A stretch of DNA of 5,912 nucleotides from Actinomycetota bacterium (GCA_947481755.1 CANKHS010000086.1:1-5912); one strand, 5' to 3'; shown: positions 1-5,727, counted from the first letter of the stretch. Numbers and translations are program-made. The notes: a model not told the origin generated them from the sequence alone.

Positions 1-405
1 CCCGACCTCGGCGACATCGACGTCGCCGATCTCGAGGAGGCCGAGGCCAAGTCGGGCGTGACGATCGGTGAACACATCGTGCTGATGAACACGGGGCTGC
101 ACAATCGCCATTGGCCCGAGAAGTCGGCCTGCACATCGAACCCTGGCCTGACCGCTGCTGCCACGCACTGGCTGGCCGACCGCGGGTCGAAGGTGCACGG
201 CGTCGAGGGTCCCTCGACCGACAAGGCTGGCACCAAGGGCTTTCCGTCGCACCGCGTCTGCCGCGATCGTGGCCTGGTGCACTACGAGTGGCTCTGCAAT
301 CTCGAGCAGCTCGTCGGCAAGGGCGAATTCCAATTTAGCGGCTTCCCACTCAAGTGGGTCGGTGGCACCGGCTCGCCCTGCCGCGCGATCGCGGAGGTGG
401 CGTAA
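1..405 (+). CDS. Cyclase family protein (kynurenine formamidase / isatin hydrolase type), 3' part only
   Basis: The frame is open from the first base of the window to the TAA at 403-405, so the gene begins upstream; the GTG at 58 is internal, not a start. The visible 134 residues match the C-terminal half of the cyclase superfamily (Pfam Cyclase): the segment GEHIVLMNTGLHNRHW, then NPGLTAAATHWLADRG, VHGVEGPSTDK, FPSHRVCRDRG, the WLCNLEQL helix, and the closing FPLKWVGGTGSPCRAIAEV, which corresponds to the family's usual PL-(x)-GG-GSP-RAIA ending. Members are metal-dependent cytosolic hydrolases acting on N-formylkynurenine, isatin and other cyclic or formyl amides. The HxGTHxD metal motif would lie upstream and cannot be seen. 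The TAA shares one base with the ATG of the creatininase gene, so the two are very likely co-translated. The family is clear; the substrate is not. Confidence 0.85.
   Translation, partial: PDLGDIDVADLEEAEAKSGVTIGEHIVLMNTGLHNRHWPEKSACTSNPGLTAAATHWLADRGSKVHGVEGPSTDKAGTKGFPSHRVCRDRGLVHYEWLCNLEQLVGKGEFQFSGFPLKWVGGTGSPCRAIAEVA
393..397 (+). promoter_or_regulatory. Ribosome binding site GGAGG for the creatininase gene
   Basis: GGAGG lies 7 nt before the ATG at 405-407, inside the last codons of the cyclase gene. It fixes the creatininase start at 405 rather than at the in-frame upstream start codon at 354, which would extend the protein by 17 residues unlike the family and overlap the cyclase gene by 52 bases. 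Confidence 0.75.
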
Positions 406-1214
406 TGACTGAGTACTACATGGAGCGCATGACCTGGAAAGAGGTCGAGGCCGTCATCGCCGAGGGCGTCGACGCGATCCTGTTGCCGATTGGCACGACC
501 GAGCAACACGGTCCCCACATGCCGCTCGATACGGACTGCATCATCGCCCGCGGTATCGCCGAGCGCGCAGCCAAAGCAGCCGAGGAGGCTGGGTTGCGCG
601 TCCTGATCGCGCCGACCCTCAACGTCACCCTGTCCTGGTACCACATGCAGTATCCCGGCTCGATGCGCCTCTCGACGACCACGTTCCTGCAGGTCTTCAA
701 TGAGGTTTGCGAATCGCTGCATCACCACGGCTTCCGCAACGTCATCGTCGTCAACGGCCATGGCGGCAACGTCGCGGCCCTCACCGTCGCAGTCAACTAC
801 TACCTCGAGACGACCGCGCGCCGCGTGTTCCTCTTGCAGTGGTGGGAGTTGGCCGGCGACATCATCGGCACCGTCGAAGGCCCTGGTATCCACGCGGAGG
901 AGGCCGAGACCTCGATCGCGCTCGCCGTTGGCCAGCGCGTGTTGATGGACGAGGCGACGATCGATGCGTGGGATCGTGGCGAGGCAGTCAAAGAGGCGGG
1001 CCACACGTGGACCTCGCTCGGCAAGTACAACCTCGCCCACAAGGGGCCGGGCGTCACCGTGCCGATGGACATGCTGCGCGACATCTCCGAGTCGGGTGTG
1101 GTGGGCGACGCACGCCGCGCCACGCCCGAGCTGGGCCAGCGCATCCTCGATACCCTGATCCCACGCGTCGTGACCGTCATTAAGGACATGTCGGAGACCG
1201 CACCACGCGAGTAA
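405..1214 (+). CDS. Creatininase family protein (creatinine amidohydrolase-like)
   Basis: The product is 269 aa, normal for the creatininase family of metal-dependent amidohydrolases, whose members open creatinine to creatine or cleave other cyclic amide, formamide or peptide bonds (for example MftE and FAPy deformylase). Three family motifs are present in order: LPIGTTEQHGPHMPLDTD at residues 27-44 with expected metal ligands E33, H35 and D44; VVNGHGGN at 115-122 with H119; and GIHAEEAETS at 161-170 with the conserved acidic residue E168. W78-Y79-H80 sits where the family has its substrate-side aromatic/histidine region. The protein should be cytosolic; no signal peptide is visible. Its ATG overlaps the stop codon of the cyclase gene by one base and has a good ribosome binding site. 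No mycofactocin genes are present, so an MftE role is not supported. The family call is firm; creatinine as substrate is only one possibility. Confidence 0.9.
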   Translation: MTEYYMERMTWKEVEAVIAEGVDAILLPIGTTEQHGPHMPLDTDCIIARGIAERAAKAAEEAGLRVLIAPTLNVTLSWYHMQYPGSMRLSTTTFLQVFNEVCESLHHHGFRNVIVVNGHGGNVAALTVAVNYYLETTARRVFLLQWWELAGDIIGTVEGPGIHAEEAETSIALAVGQRVLMDEATIDAWDRGEAVKEAGHTWTSLGKYNLAHKGPGVTVPMDMLRDISESGVVGDARRATPELGQRILDTLIPRVVTVIKDMSETAPRE

Positions 1215-1269
1215 ATACAGGAAAACGGGGCATAGAGTTGGGGTACCTCCCCCACCAAAGGATGTCGGA

Positions 1270-1731
1270 ATGTCCTCCCCTGCTTCCCCCAGCACAGACA
1301 ACCGTGGACAGCGCGTACTGGTGTTAATCGTCGCCGAGTGTGATGGCGAGAGGGTCGTTGCCGAACTCATGCGCCATCGACACACACATGCCGAGATCAA
1401 GCTTGTCGCGCCCATTGTTGGCAATCGGCTGGAGTACTACATCTTCGGCGACGACCATAAATCCCGACCCGAGGCGCAACAGCGCTTAGACGATGTCGTG
1501 AAAGCATTCGAAGGGCACGACGTGCGCGTTACGGCCCAACTTGGCGACATGAACCCGCTCCAGACGATCGAAGATGAGATCGTCACGTTCGCGCCTGACG
1601 AACTCGTGATCGTGGTACATCCTGACAACGAGCAGCGTTGGTTCGAACGACATCTGCCCGAGGATGCCCGGAATCGCTTTGGACTGCCCACAACGATTTT
1701 GCATTCAGCACCGACGCCAGCCGTCGCCTAG
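1270..1731 (+). CDS. Small Usp/HUP-fold-like protein of unknown function
   Basis: The product is 153 aa and soluble. After a short polar, Ser/Pro-rich N-terminus (residues 1-14), the sequence alternates beta strands and helices as in universal stress (HUP) folds: strand RVLVLIVAE at 15-23, a helix, strand IKLVAPIV at 43-50, a long acidic helix around 67-82, strand DVRVTAQLGD at 84-93, helix NPLQTIEDEIVTF at 95-107, strand DELVIVVHP at 110-118, and the closing NRFGLPTTIL at 135-144. The GD-NPLQ-IEDE--TFAPDE-VI--HP stretch resembles uncharacterised actinobacterial proteins that I recall. The usual UspA ATP-binding G-2x-G-9x-G(S/T) motif near the C-terminus is not visible; the region holds HPDNEQRWFERHLPEDAR instead. 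The start at 1270 has AAAGGA at 1257-1262 in good spacing. A TAGAGT at 1233-1238 could be a -10 box, but no -35 fits. The gene follows the creatininase gene by 55 bp and is closed by a hairpin. Confidence 0.75.
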   Translation: MSSPASPSTDNRGQRVLVLIVAECDGERVVAELMRHRHTHAEIKLVAPIVGNRLEYYIFGDDHKSRPEAQQRLDDVVKAFEGHDVRVTAQLGDMNPLQTIEDEIVTFAPDELVIVVHPDNEQRWFERHLPEDARNRFGLPTTILHSAPTPAVA

Positions 1732-1732
1732 C

Positions 1733-1780
1733 GATCGAGGGGGACACGACAAGCCCCGGTTTGTCGTGTCCCCCTCGATC
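1733..1780 (+). terminator. Perfect 20-bp inverted repeat (terminator-like hairpin, possible operator)
   Basis: The left arm is 1733-1752 (begins GATCGAGG, ends ACGACAA) and the right arm 1761-1780 (begins TTGTCGTG, ends CTCGATC). All 20 pairs match and the loop is 8 nt (1753-1760). It starts one base after the stop codon of the Usp-like gene, so it should act as its transcription terminator or 3' stabiliser. No T-run follows, so a classical rho-independent terminator is not shown. The right arm also carries the predicted -35 hexamer of the next gene. Confidence 0.75.
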
Positions 1781-1789
1781 CCGTAGGGT
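1761..1789 (+). promoter_or_regulatory. Predicted sigma-70-type promoter of the UbiA gene, leaderless
   Basis: TTGTCG at 1761-1766 and TAGGGT at 1784-1789 are separated by exactly 17 bp. The -10 box ends 7 nt before the ATG at 1797, so transcription would begin at or next to the start codon, giving a leaderless mRNA. The -35 box is the loop-side end of the right arm of the inverted repeat. This is a pattern match, not a measured promoter. Confidence 0.5.
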
Positions 1790-1796
1790 CTTGGAG

Positions 1797-2606
1797 ATGC
1801 GACGGCTCCAAGGATTCGTGCGTGCCTGCCACGCACCACCGACCGTTGCCGTCTCTGTCGTCATGACGGTCTTCGCGTGGAGCCTTGGCTGGCAGGGCTG
1901 GTCGCTCGCACTGGTCTTTGTGACGGTCCTCGTCGGCCAACTCTCGGTTGGTTGGAGCAACGATGCCTTTGATGCTGCGGTCGACGCCCGTGCGGGCCGA
2001 CTGCGCAAGCCAACGGTCCAAAACGTTGTCTCCGCGCGCGCACTCTGGACCTCTGCGTCGATCGCCCTCGTCGGAGCGATCGTGCTGAGTTGGCTCGTCG
2101 CTGGCCCGATCGGCGGGTCGTTTCACATCTTCGCGATCGCGATGGGGTGGCTCTACACGATCGCCCTCGTCCGTACCTCGTGGTCGTGGCTCCCCTACGC
2201 CCTCGCCTTCGGCGCGATGCCGTTCTTTCTCTCACTCGGGCTCGACGGCGAACTTCCACCCACGTGGACTGTTCTTGCCTTTGCCACCGTCGCCGTCAGC
2301 GGGCATCTCGCCAACGCCCTGCCCGACCTCGAAAGCGATCGTGCGGCTGGGCTCGGTGGCCTCGCCGTGCGACTCGGTGAGCGCCGCTCGGTGCTGCTCT
2401 GCTGGGCACTCCTGGCCGTCGGAACCGCCGTCATCGGACTCGGTACCCTCGGACGCTCGCCACTCACCACCATCGTCCTCGTGGTGGTCTACCTGCTCGC
2501 TCTCGCCATTGGTTCTCGACAGACAGACCATGCCCGCCGCTTCCAGGCGCTGCTCGTGATCGCCATCGTCGACGTCATCGCGATCGCGGTCTTGCCTGCC
2601 CTGTAA
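1797..2606 (+). CDS. UbiA-family membrane prenyltransferase
   Basis: The product is 269 aa, close to the usual UbiA-family size, and hydrophobic with about eight to nine membrane segments. UbiA enzymes transfer an isoprenoid chain from a prenyl diphosphate to an aromatic or other acceptor in the cytoplasmic membrane (quinones, hemes, tetrapyrroles, lipids). Both Asp-rich motifs are intact: NDAFDAAVD at residues 55-63 (the NDxxDxxxD type) followed by KP at 71-72, and NALPDLESDRAAG at 173-185, followed by LAVRLG at 189-194. GWLYTIALVRTSWSWLPYALAFGAMP at 117-142 matches the family's loop after the fourth helix. I chose the ATG at 1797 because the N-terminus MRRLQGFVRACHAPPTV is typical and a leaderless promoter precedes it; the longer frame back to 1638 would run through the Usp-like gene and the hairpin. 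The acceptor cannot be inferred: no quinone genes are nearby. The stop lies 3 bp from that of the convergent flavin reductase gene. Confidence 0.88.
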   Translation: MRRLQGFVRACHAPPTVAVSVVMTVFAWSLGWQGWSLALVFVTVLVGQLSVGWSNDAFDAAVDARAGRLRKPTVQNVVSARALWTSASIALVGAIVLSWLVAGPIGGSFHIFAIAMGWLYTIALVRTSWSWLPYALAFGAMPFFLSLGLDGELPPTWTVLAFATVAVSGHLANALPDLESDRAAGLGGLAVRLGERRSVLLCWALLAVGTAVIGLGTLGRSPLTTIVLVVVYLLALAIGSRQTDHARRFQALLVIAIVDVIAIAVLPAL

Positions 2607-2609
2607 GGG

Positions 2610-3236
2610 TCAGTGCGGCCGAGAGGACGGCGGACGTTCCATCTCGAAGATCTCACCCGGATGGCTGTAGGCGTTGCCACCAAGACGGCCGAGCGGATGC
2701 AATAGCCTCGGGTCGATGCGACCGTCGTCGTAGATGTCGTCACGCACATGGAACGCCACGACCTCGCAGACGAGCACGAGGTACTGGTTCTCGCCTCCGT
2801 CACGTCCGATCGGGACGCGTTGGCTGACCCGACACTCGAGCGAGACAGGCGACTCCGCAACCCGTGGTGGCGCGACAACCCGCGACGGCGACGTCGTCAG
2901 CCCCGCCAGCTTCATTTCGTCGACGCCGAAGGCGTGCTCGCCGGCGGTGGTGTTCATTGCCTCGGCCAACTCGTCGGTGACGACGTTGACGACGAGTTCC
3001 CCGGTGGCAAGCGCATTGACGCCCGTGTCTTTGAACTCCCCATCGCGATGCCTGCCAATCGACACGATGATGCTCGGCGGATCAGCACCCACGGCCTGAA
3101 AGAACGAGAACGGCGCGAGGTTGACGCGACCCTGCTCATCCATTGTCGTGACCCACGCGATCGGACGCGGCACGACACAGTCGACGAGCAGTCGGTAGGC
3201 CTGGCGGCCAGGAAGGTCGGACGGTTCGATGATCAT
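2610..3236 (-). CDS. Flavin reductase-like FMN-binding split-barrel protein
   Basis: The product is 208 aa. It matches the flavin reductase-like domain (DIM6/NTAB family): RPIAWVTTMDEQGRVNLAPFSFFQAVG at residues 24-50, PPSIIVSIGRHRDGEFKDTGVNAL at 53-76, LVVNVV at 81-86, and the C-terminal PLGRLGGNAYSHPGEIFEMERP at 181-202. These proteins bind FMN in a split barrel and reduce flavin with NAD(P)H for a partner monooxygenase, or serve as flavoproteins of unknown role; they are cytosolic. The start ATG overlaps the TGA of the upstream transporter gene in an ATGA arrangement, so translation is probably coupled. No flavin-dependent monooxygenase lies in the window, so its partner is unknown. It resembles but is longer than RutF (about 165 aa), and no other rut genes are present. 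It converges on the UbiA gene with only 3 bp between stop codons. Confidence 0.87.
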   Translation of the reverse strand: MIIEPSDLPGRQAYRLLVDCVVPRPIAWVTTMDEQGRVNLAPFSFFQAVGADPPSIIVSIGRHRDGEFKDTGVNALATGELVVNVVTDELAEAMNTTAGEHAFGVDEMKLAGLTTSPSRVVAPPRVAESPVSLECRVSQRVPIGRDGGENQYLVLVCEVVAFHVRDDIYDDGRIDPRLLHPLGRLGGNAYSHPGEIFEMERPPSSRPH

Positions 3237-4105
3237 CGGAAAACCCCGATCAGTATGCCTCCCGAGACCACGAGCAACATTGCCAATACGATGCGCGCAC
3301 CAATGCCATCCGACTTACCGAGCAACAGCCAGGCAAAGAGCACGGTCCACATTGACTGCATCGCATTGAGCGGAGCAAAGACGGTGACACGACCGATCTC
3401 GAGTGCCACCACGAGTGCAAGGTAGGCCGAGGCAAAGACGACACCAGCCGGGATGAACGAGCGGAAGACCGAGCGGTACTCCGTCAGCACGGCTCCGCGA
3501 CGCGAGATCGTGGCGTAGATGGCGACCGCCACGGCGGCACCGATCAGTGTCCACGTCGTGGCGGCTCGCGGATCCATTTCGCTCGCACCGTCCAGCATGC
3601 GCACCGCGTTGTCGCGCACGGCAAAGAGCAGGGCACAGAAGAAGGCGAAGAGCATGCCGCGCGCACGGAAACCCGGTGGCAAGTTGCGATCCCAGGCCAA
3701 CGAGGCCCCACCGATCACGATCAGCACCGTGCCTGCCACCAGACCGATCACGAGCGCCTCGCCACGGAAGGCGACGGCGATGATGGTCGCCAAGAGCGGC
3801 GCCGTGCCGATCATGATCGCGGTCCGGCTCGCGCCAACCTCGCGAACCGCTACGACAAACAGAATCTGCGAGATACCCGGCACAACGATGCCCAGCGCAA
3901 AGTAGCCCGCAGCCATCCGAAGCTCGAGGAGATCGCCACCCTTGCCGGTCAGAACCGTCACCACAAGCACCATCACGGCCGCAGAACTCGTAATCACCAT
4001 CGCACCCACGAGCGCGTTTGGCTGACGCATCAAACCACGACGCACGAGCGTGGTCAGGAGACCAAAGAGCACCCCGGCGAGTACGCCAATTCCCACGGCA
4101 AGCAT
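3233..4105 (-). CDS. EamA/DMT-superfamily membrane transporter
   Basis: The product is 290 aa, with ten predicted hydrophobic segments in two EamA repeats (about residues 2-136 and 150-288), the layout of drug/metabolite transporters of the inner membrane. Family features include GLLTTLVRRGL after helix 1, YFALGIVVPGISQILFVVAVREVGASRTAIMIGTAPLLATIIAV at 68-111 in the first repeat, and the matching LVVALEIGRVTVFAPLNAMQSMWTVLFAWLLLGK at 231-264 in the second. The frame stays open to a TTG at 4162, but the ATG at 4105 starts right at the first membrane helix, and a TATGGT box lies 6 nt before it, so I take that as the start. The gene overlaps the flavin reductase gene (ATGA) and diverges from the hydantoinase gene. 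Substrate and direction are unknown; context suggests a small metabolite handled by the neighbouring enzymes. Confidence 0.85.
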   Translation of the reverse strand: MLAVGIGVLAGVLFGLLTTLVRRGLMRQPNALVGAMVITSSAAVMVLVVTVLTGKGGDLLELRMAAGYFALGIVVPGISQILFVVAVREVGASRTAIMIGTAPLLATIIAVAFRGEALVIGLVAGTVLIVIGGASLAWDRNLPPGFRARGMLFAFFCALLFAVRDNAVRMLDGASEMDPRAATTWTLIGAAVAVAIYATISRRGAVLTEYRSVFRSFIPAGVVFASAYLALVVALEIGRVTVFAPLNAMQSMWTVLFAWLLLGKSDGIGARIVLAMLLVVSGGILIGVFR

Positions 4106-4111
4106 CCGACC

Positions 4112-4117
4112 ACCATA
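4112..4117 (-). promoter_or_regulatory. Possible -10 box of the transporter-flavin reductase operon
   Basis: TATGGT on the minus strand ends 6 nt before the ATG at 4105, which fits the leaderless TAnnnT pattern. No good -35 hexamer is seen at 16-18 bp, so the call is weak. Confidence 0.35.
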
Positions 4118-4169
4118 CCGCGCGCGCAACCAATCCACCGTCGACCGATGTTTTTCACCCAAACGGCGG

Positions 4170-4175
4170 TATGAT
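4170..4175 (+). promoter_or_regulatory. Probable -10 box of the hydantoinase gene
   Basis: TATGAT differs from the sigma-70 consensus TATAAT at one position and lies 35 nt before the ATG, giving a leader of about 28 nt. No clear -35 hexamer is found at 16-18 bp upstream, which suggests a weak or activator-dependent promoter in the 105-bp divergent region. Confidence 0.45.
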
Positions 4176-4199
4176 CGCCCGCATTACGTTTCACGAGTG

Positions 4200-4205
4200 A
4201 GGGGA
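4200..4205 (+). promoter_or_regulatory. Ribosome binding site AGGGGA of the hydantoinase gene
   Basis: AGGGGA lies 5 nt before the ATG at 4211 and supports that start, which also begins the family's typical MLKVIRGGTVV N-terminus. Confidence 0.65.
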
Positions 4206-4210
4206 ATCAG

Positions 4211-5608
4211 ATGCTCAAGGTCATCCGTGGCGGCACCGTCGTCACCGCAACCGACACTACGAAGGCGGATGTCCTGATCGATGGCGAGACGATCGCCGCG
4301 GTCGGCACGTTCGACAACGTTGACGCCGAGGTCATCGACGCGTCTGGCTGCTATGTACTCCCAGGCCTAATCGACAACCACACGCACATGTCGATGCCGT
4401 TTGGTGGCACGACCAGCGCCGACGACTACGACACGGGCACGCAGGCTGCTGCGGCGGGCGGCGTGACAGCGATCGTCGACTTCGGTCTGCAGATGGAGCC
4501 CAACGGTCTGCAGTCGTCGCTCGATCAGTGGATGGGTCGCGCCGAGGGTGCCGCCCACGTGGATTACGGCTTTCACATGGCGATCACTACCGCGGACACG
4601 CAGACCTTCAAGGACATGCAGGCGATGGTCGACCAGGGCGTCTCGTCGTTCAAGGTCTTCCTGGCCTACAAGGGTGCCCTGATGGTGACCGACGATCTCT
4701 TTATGCAGGCGCTTGAGCGCTCGAATGAGGTCGGCGGCATCGTGCAGGTCCACGCCGAGAACGGCTGGGTCATCGATCACCTCGTCAACCAGGCACTCGG
4801 TAACGGCCAGACCACGCCGATCTATCACGCACTGACGCGTCCCGAATCGGTCGAGGCCGAGGCGACGGGTCGCGCGATCCGTATCGCAGAGATGGTCGAT
4901 GCACCGGTCTACATCGTTCACGTCTCGTGCGAGGCAGCGGCACAGGAGATCATCAACGCCCGCGCCCGCGGTGTGCACGCCTACGGCGAGACCTGCATTC
5001 AGTACCTGTTCCTCGACATTGAGGATCTCAACCGGCCAGCACCGGAGGGCGCGCGCTACGTCTGCTCGCCTCCACTGCGCGATGCGTCGAACCAGGACTT
5101 CATGTGGGATGCCCTTAACTTCGGGCACCTGCAGTCGATCTCGACCGACCACTGCCCGTTCAACGACGAGCAGAAGGCGCTCGGCAAGGACGACTTCTCG
5201 AAGATCCCGAATGGCCTCTCCGCCGTTCAGCACCGACTCGCCTTGATGTGGGAGCACGGTGTCAAGACCGGCCGCATGTCGCCAAGCAAGCTCGTCGATG
5301 TCACGTCGACGGCGATTGCCAAGCAGTTCGGCATGCATCCGAAGAAGGGCACGATCGCTGCCGGCGCCGATGCCGACCTTGTGATCTTCGATCCGAACCG
5401 CGAGCACGTCTTCTCGACAGCCACGGCCTTCTCGAACGTCGGCTACGACCTGTTCGACGGCCGCAAGACCTCCGGCTCCGCTCGGCAGACACTCTCGCGC
5501 GGCACAGTCGTGTTCGATGACGGCAAGATTCTCACGAAGCCCGGCCACGGCCGCTTCATCAAGCGCGGCTCGTTCAACCCCGCGACGCACGGCGACGCGA
5601 CAGCGTAA
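4211..5608 (+). CDS. hydA: Dihydropyrimidinase / D-hydantoinase
   Basis: The product is 465 aa, a full-length cyclic amidohydrolase with a TIM barrel and flanking beta domain. These enzymes open the ring of dihydrouracil, dihydrothymine, hydantoins or related imides to N-carbamoyl products in the cytosol. All ligands of the binuclear metal site are visible: H57 and H59 in GLIDNHTHM, the carbamylated lysine K148 in SFKVFLAYKG, H181 in VHAENG, H237 in VHVSC, and D313 in STDHCPF. Y153 and the CSPPLR loop at 285-290 match the substrate site. The C-terminus has the usual KKGTIAAGADADLVIFDP. One variation is IPNGLSAVQHR at 332-342, where relatives usually have a Gly and a Glu before the Arg (as in PNG-x-x-G-x-E-x-R). 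The gene has its own -10 box and ends at a hairpin, so it is probably monocistronic. It could also be an allantoinase-like or phenylhydantoinase enzyme, but the motifs favour D-hydantoinase/dihydropyrimidinase. No carbamoylase gene is in the window. Confidence 0.92.
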   Translation: MLKVIRGGTVVTATDTTKADVLIDGETIAAVGTFDNVDAEVIDASGCYVLPGLIDNHTHMSMPFGGTTSADDYDTGTQAAAAGGVTAIVDFGLQMEPNGLQSSLDQWMGRAEGAAHVDYGFHMAITTADTQTFKDMQAMVDQGVSSFKVFLAYKGALMVTDDLFMQALERSNEVGGIVQVHAENGWVIDHLVNQALGNGQTTPIYHALTRPESVEAEATGRAIRIAEMVDAPVYIVHVSCEAAAQEIINARARGVHAYGETCIQYLFLDIEDLNRPAPEGARYVCSPPLRDASNQDFMWDALNFGHLQSISTDHCPFNDEQKALGKDDFSKIPNGLSAVQHRLALMWEHGVKTGRMSPSKLVDVTSTAIAKQFGMHPKKGTIAAGADADLVIFDPNREHVFSTATAFSNVGYDLFDGRKTSGSARQTLSRGTVVFDDGKILTKPGHGRFIKRGSFNPATHGDATA

Positions 5609-5615
5609 GACTCAG

Positions 5616-5653
5616 GGGAGGACATCACAACCGCGCGGATGTGATGTCCTCCC
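5616..5653 (+). terminator. Perfect 14-bp hairpin after the hydantoinase gene
   Basis: The left arm is 5616-5629 (GGGAGGACATCACA) and the right arm 5640-5653 (TGTGATGTCCTCCC), with a 10-nt loop that contains the self-complementary CCGCGCGG at 5631-5638. It begins 7 nt after the TAA, where a terminator is expected. No T-run follows, as with the hairpin at 1733-1780. Between it and the next start at 5728 I see no further gene or clear promoter. Confidence 0.7.
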
Positions 5654-5727
5654 TACGCACAACGCCGCTGACCTGATCACGCCGACGTACGCACGTGCTG
5701 GCACCTCACCCATGGCACCCTATCCCT

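Noticed and set aside
405..1214. MftE of a mycofactocin cluster
   Set aside because: No mycofactocin precursor, radical SAM or glycosyltransferase genes are in the window; only the general creatininase family is supported.
1240..1252. A small GGGG/CCCC hairpin with a 5-nt loop before the Usp-like gene
   Set aside because: Only four pairs, in a GC-rich region; too weak to call a terminator or attenuator.
282..1424. A 380-aa open frame on the minus strand, antisense to the creatininase gene
   Set aside because: It lies opposite clear creatininase motifs, its own translation has no recognisable domain, and it is rich in Arg, His and Asp in the manner of GC-driven shadow frames.
1638..1796. A longer N-terminus for the UbiA protein, starting at 1638
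   Set aside because: It would overlap the Usp-like gene by 94 bases and include the inverted repeat; its residues do not resemble a UbiA N-terminus.
2610..3236. RutF of the Rut pyrimidine pathway
   Set aside because: The protein is longer than RutF and no RutA, B, C, D or G homologue is present, although the nearby dihydropyrimidinase made the idea worth considering.
2748..3425. A 225-aa plus-strand open frame over the flavin reductase and transporter genes
   Set aside because: It is antisense to two genes with clear family motifs, is low-complexity and Arg/Asp-rich, and has no supporting start signal.
4106..4162. A TTG start at 4162 for the transporter, adding 19 residues
   Set aside because: The added segment is polar, no ribosome binding site precedes the TTG, and the ATG at 4105 starts directly at the first membrane helix.
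4367..5590. A 407-aa open frame on the minus strand, antisense to the hydantoinase gene
   Set aside because: The plus strand encodes a full hydantoinase with all metal ligands; the antisense product shows no family motif and reflects codon bias.
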